NCBI GenBank assembly: GCA_021828225.1
Contig: JAKASH010000138.1
Coordinates: 1-7,431 of the forward strand
DNA: 7,431 bases
Source: Acidobacteriota bacterium
GTDB lineage: Bacteria; Acidobacteriota; Terriglobia; UBA7540
Direction of reading: 5' to 3'
The notes beneath the pieces were generated by a model. The model ran no database searches. It was not told where the DNA came from and saw only the letters and a list, made by a program, of their open reading frames with translations. Position 1 is the first letter of the stretch; the number at the start of each line of letters is the position of its first letter. Positions 6,757-7,431 of the stretch are shown in pieces. The position numbers and the translations under genes were made by a program.

Positions 6757-7431
6757 CAAATTACCAGTCTAAAGTTATCGCCGAGATAGATTCTCTTAAC
6801 TTCCGCATCGTTTCCCAGTTCTTCCGGAGACCCGGCCCGGAAGATGCGTCCGTTGTTGATGATGTATGCGCGATCCGTCACCCGCAATGTTTCGCGCACG
6901 TTGTGGTCTGTGACCAACACCCCGATTCCGCTTTCCTTCAGCCGAACGATGATTTCCTGGATGTCCAGGACAGTCAACGGATCGATTCCAGAAAACGGCT
7001 CATCAAGAAGTATAAACGATGGAGAGATGACGAGGGAACGTGCAATTTCCACGCGCCGCCTTTCACCCCCGGAAAGCAGGTACCCGTGGCTGCGTCTCAC
7101 CTGTTGCAATCCGAGATCTTCAAGCAATTCTTCGAGGCGTTCGCGACGCTGGTGTGCCGTAAGCGGTAGCGTTTCAAGAACCGCCAGAATATTTTCTTCC
7201 ACCGTCAGCTTTCGAAAGATCGACGGTTCCTGGGGCAGGTAGCTGATCCCGCTCCTTGCCCTTAAATACATCGGAAACGCAGTGATGTCCGTCTCGTCCA
7301 GAACCACCTGGCCGGAATCCGGGTTGGTCAAGCCGACAATAATGTAAAACGTGGTTGTCTTGCCTGCGCCGTTCGGGCCCAGCAGGCCGACCACCTCACC
7401 TTGAGCGATCGTGAGGCTAATATTATCGACA
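6756..7431 (-). CDS. lptB: LPS export ABC transporter ATPase (5' end beyond the window)
   Basis: LptB is the cytoplasmic ATPase that works with LptFG to pull LPS from the inner membrane onto the Lpt bridge. 224 residues are visible and the frame stays open to the right edge ([12 protein letters not shown] before the P-loop), so roughly 15-20 N-terminal residues are missing; the GTG at 7394 is internal, not the start. Seen in order: Walker [10 protein letters not shown] (7353-7379), Q-loop [18 protein letters not shown], signature [15 protein letters not shown], Walker [14 protein letters not shown], and switch histidine in VTDHNV. The [12 protein letters not shown] and [11 protein letters not shown] segments separate it from LivF/LivG-type ATPases. 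Its place just before rpoN is the standard lpt arrangement; lptA and lptC would be expected beyond the edge. Its TGA overlaps the rpoN ATG. Confidence 0.95.
   Translation of the reverse strand, partial: VDNISLTIAQGEVVGLLGPNGAGKTTTFYIIVGLTNPDSGQVVLDETDITAFPMYLRARSGISYLPQEPSIFRKLTVEENILAVLETLPLTAHQRRERLEELLEDLGLQQVRRSHGYLLSGGERRRVEIARSLVISPSFILLDEPFSGIDPLTVLDIQEIIVRLKESGIGVLVTDHNVRETLRVTDRAYIINNGRIFRAGSPEELGNDAEVKRIYLGDNFRLVI

Overview
The window looks like chromosomal DNA from a Gram-negative, LPS-bearing bacterium outside the Gammaproteobacteria, most likely an acidobacterium or a relative. The order lptB-rpoN-hpf-rapZ is a conserved LPS/sigma-54/RapZ neighbourhood. HPF is the long, two-domain form rather than the short proteobacterial form, and an unassigned secreted glycosidase-like protein sits next door. 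The taxonomic call is an inference from gene content and protein style and has not been checked by any search.

Layout: (1) Positions 1-147 (+) hold the last 48 codons of a gene entering from the left. Its C-terminal pattern suits a sugar-kinase-type (ASKHA/BadF-like) protein, but the family is tentative. (2) Positions 217-2565 (+) encode an exported 782-residue protein with a beta-sandwich plus (alpha/alpha)6-barrel architecture, probably a glycoside hydrolase of no family I can name. (3) Positions 2566-2715 lie between convergent genes; they hold an inverted repeat and a possible 42-codon ORF on the minus strand. (4) Positions 2716-7431 carry a minus-strand run, in transcription order lptB (cut by the right edge), rpoN, hpf, rapZ and a ROK-family sugar kinase. 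lptB/rpoN overlap in a TGATG junction, and the other gaps are about 50, 100 and 48 nt, so most or all of these genes could be co-transcribed from a promoter beyond the right edge.

How they fit together: LptB powers LPS export, RpoN is the alternative sigma factor, and HPF stores ribosomes as inactive dimers. RapZ in enterobacteria senses glucosamine-6-phosphate and controls amino-sugar synthesis for the envelope. The ROK kinase phosphorylates a hexose or amino sugar. The exported glycosidase could supply such sugars, and the left-edge gene may be a second sugar kinase. The sugar link between the two sides is an inference.

No clear new system is visible; this is mainly a conserved core locus. 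The points most worth a second look are the unassigned exported glycosidase, the RapZ P-loop with Gly in place of Ser/Thr, and the ROK kinase directly after rapZ with no ptsN or HPr gene in the cluster. No RNA gene, CRISPR array, insertion sequence or convincing promoter was found.
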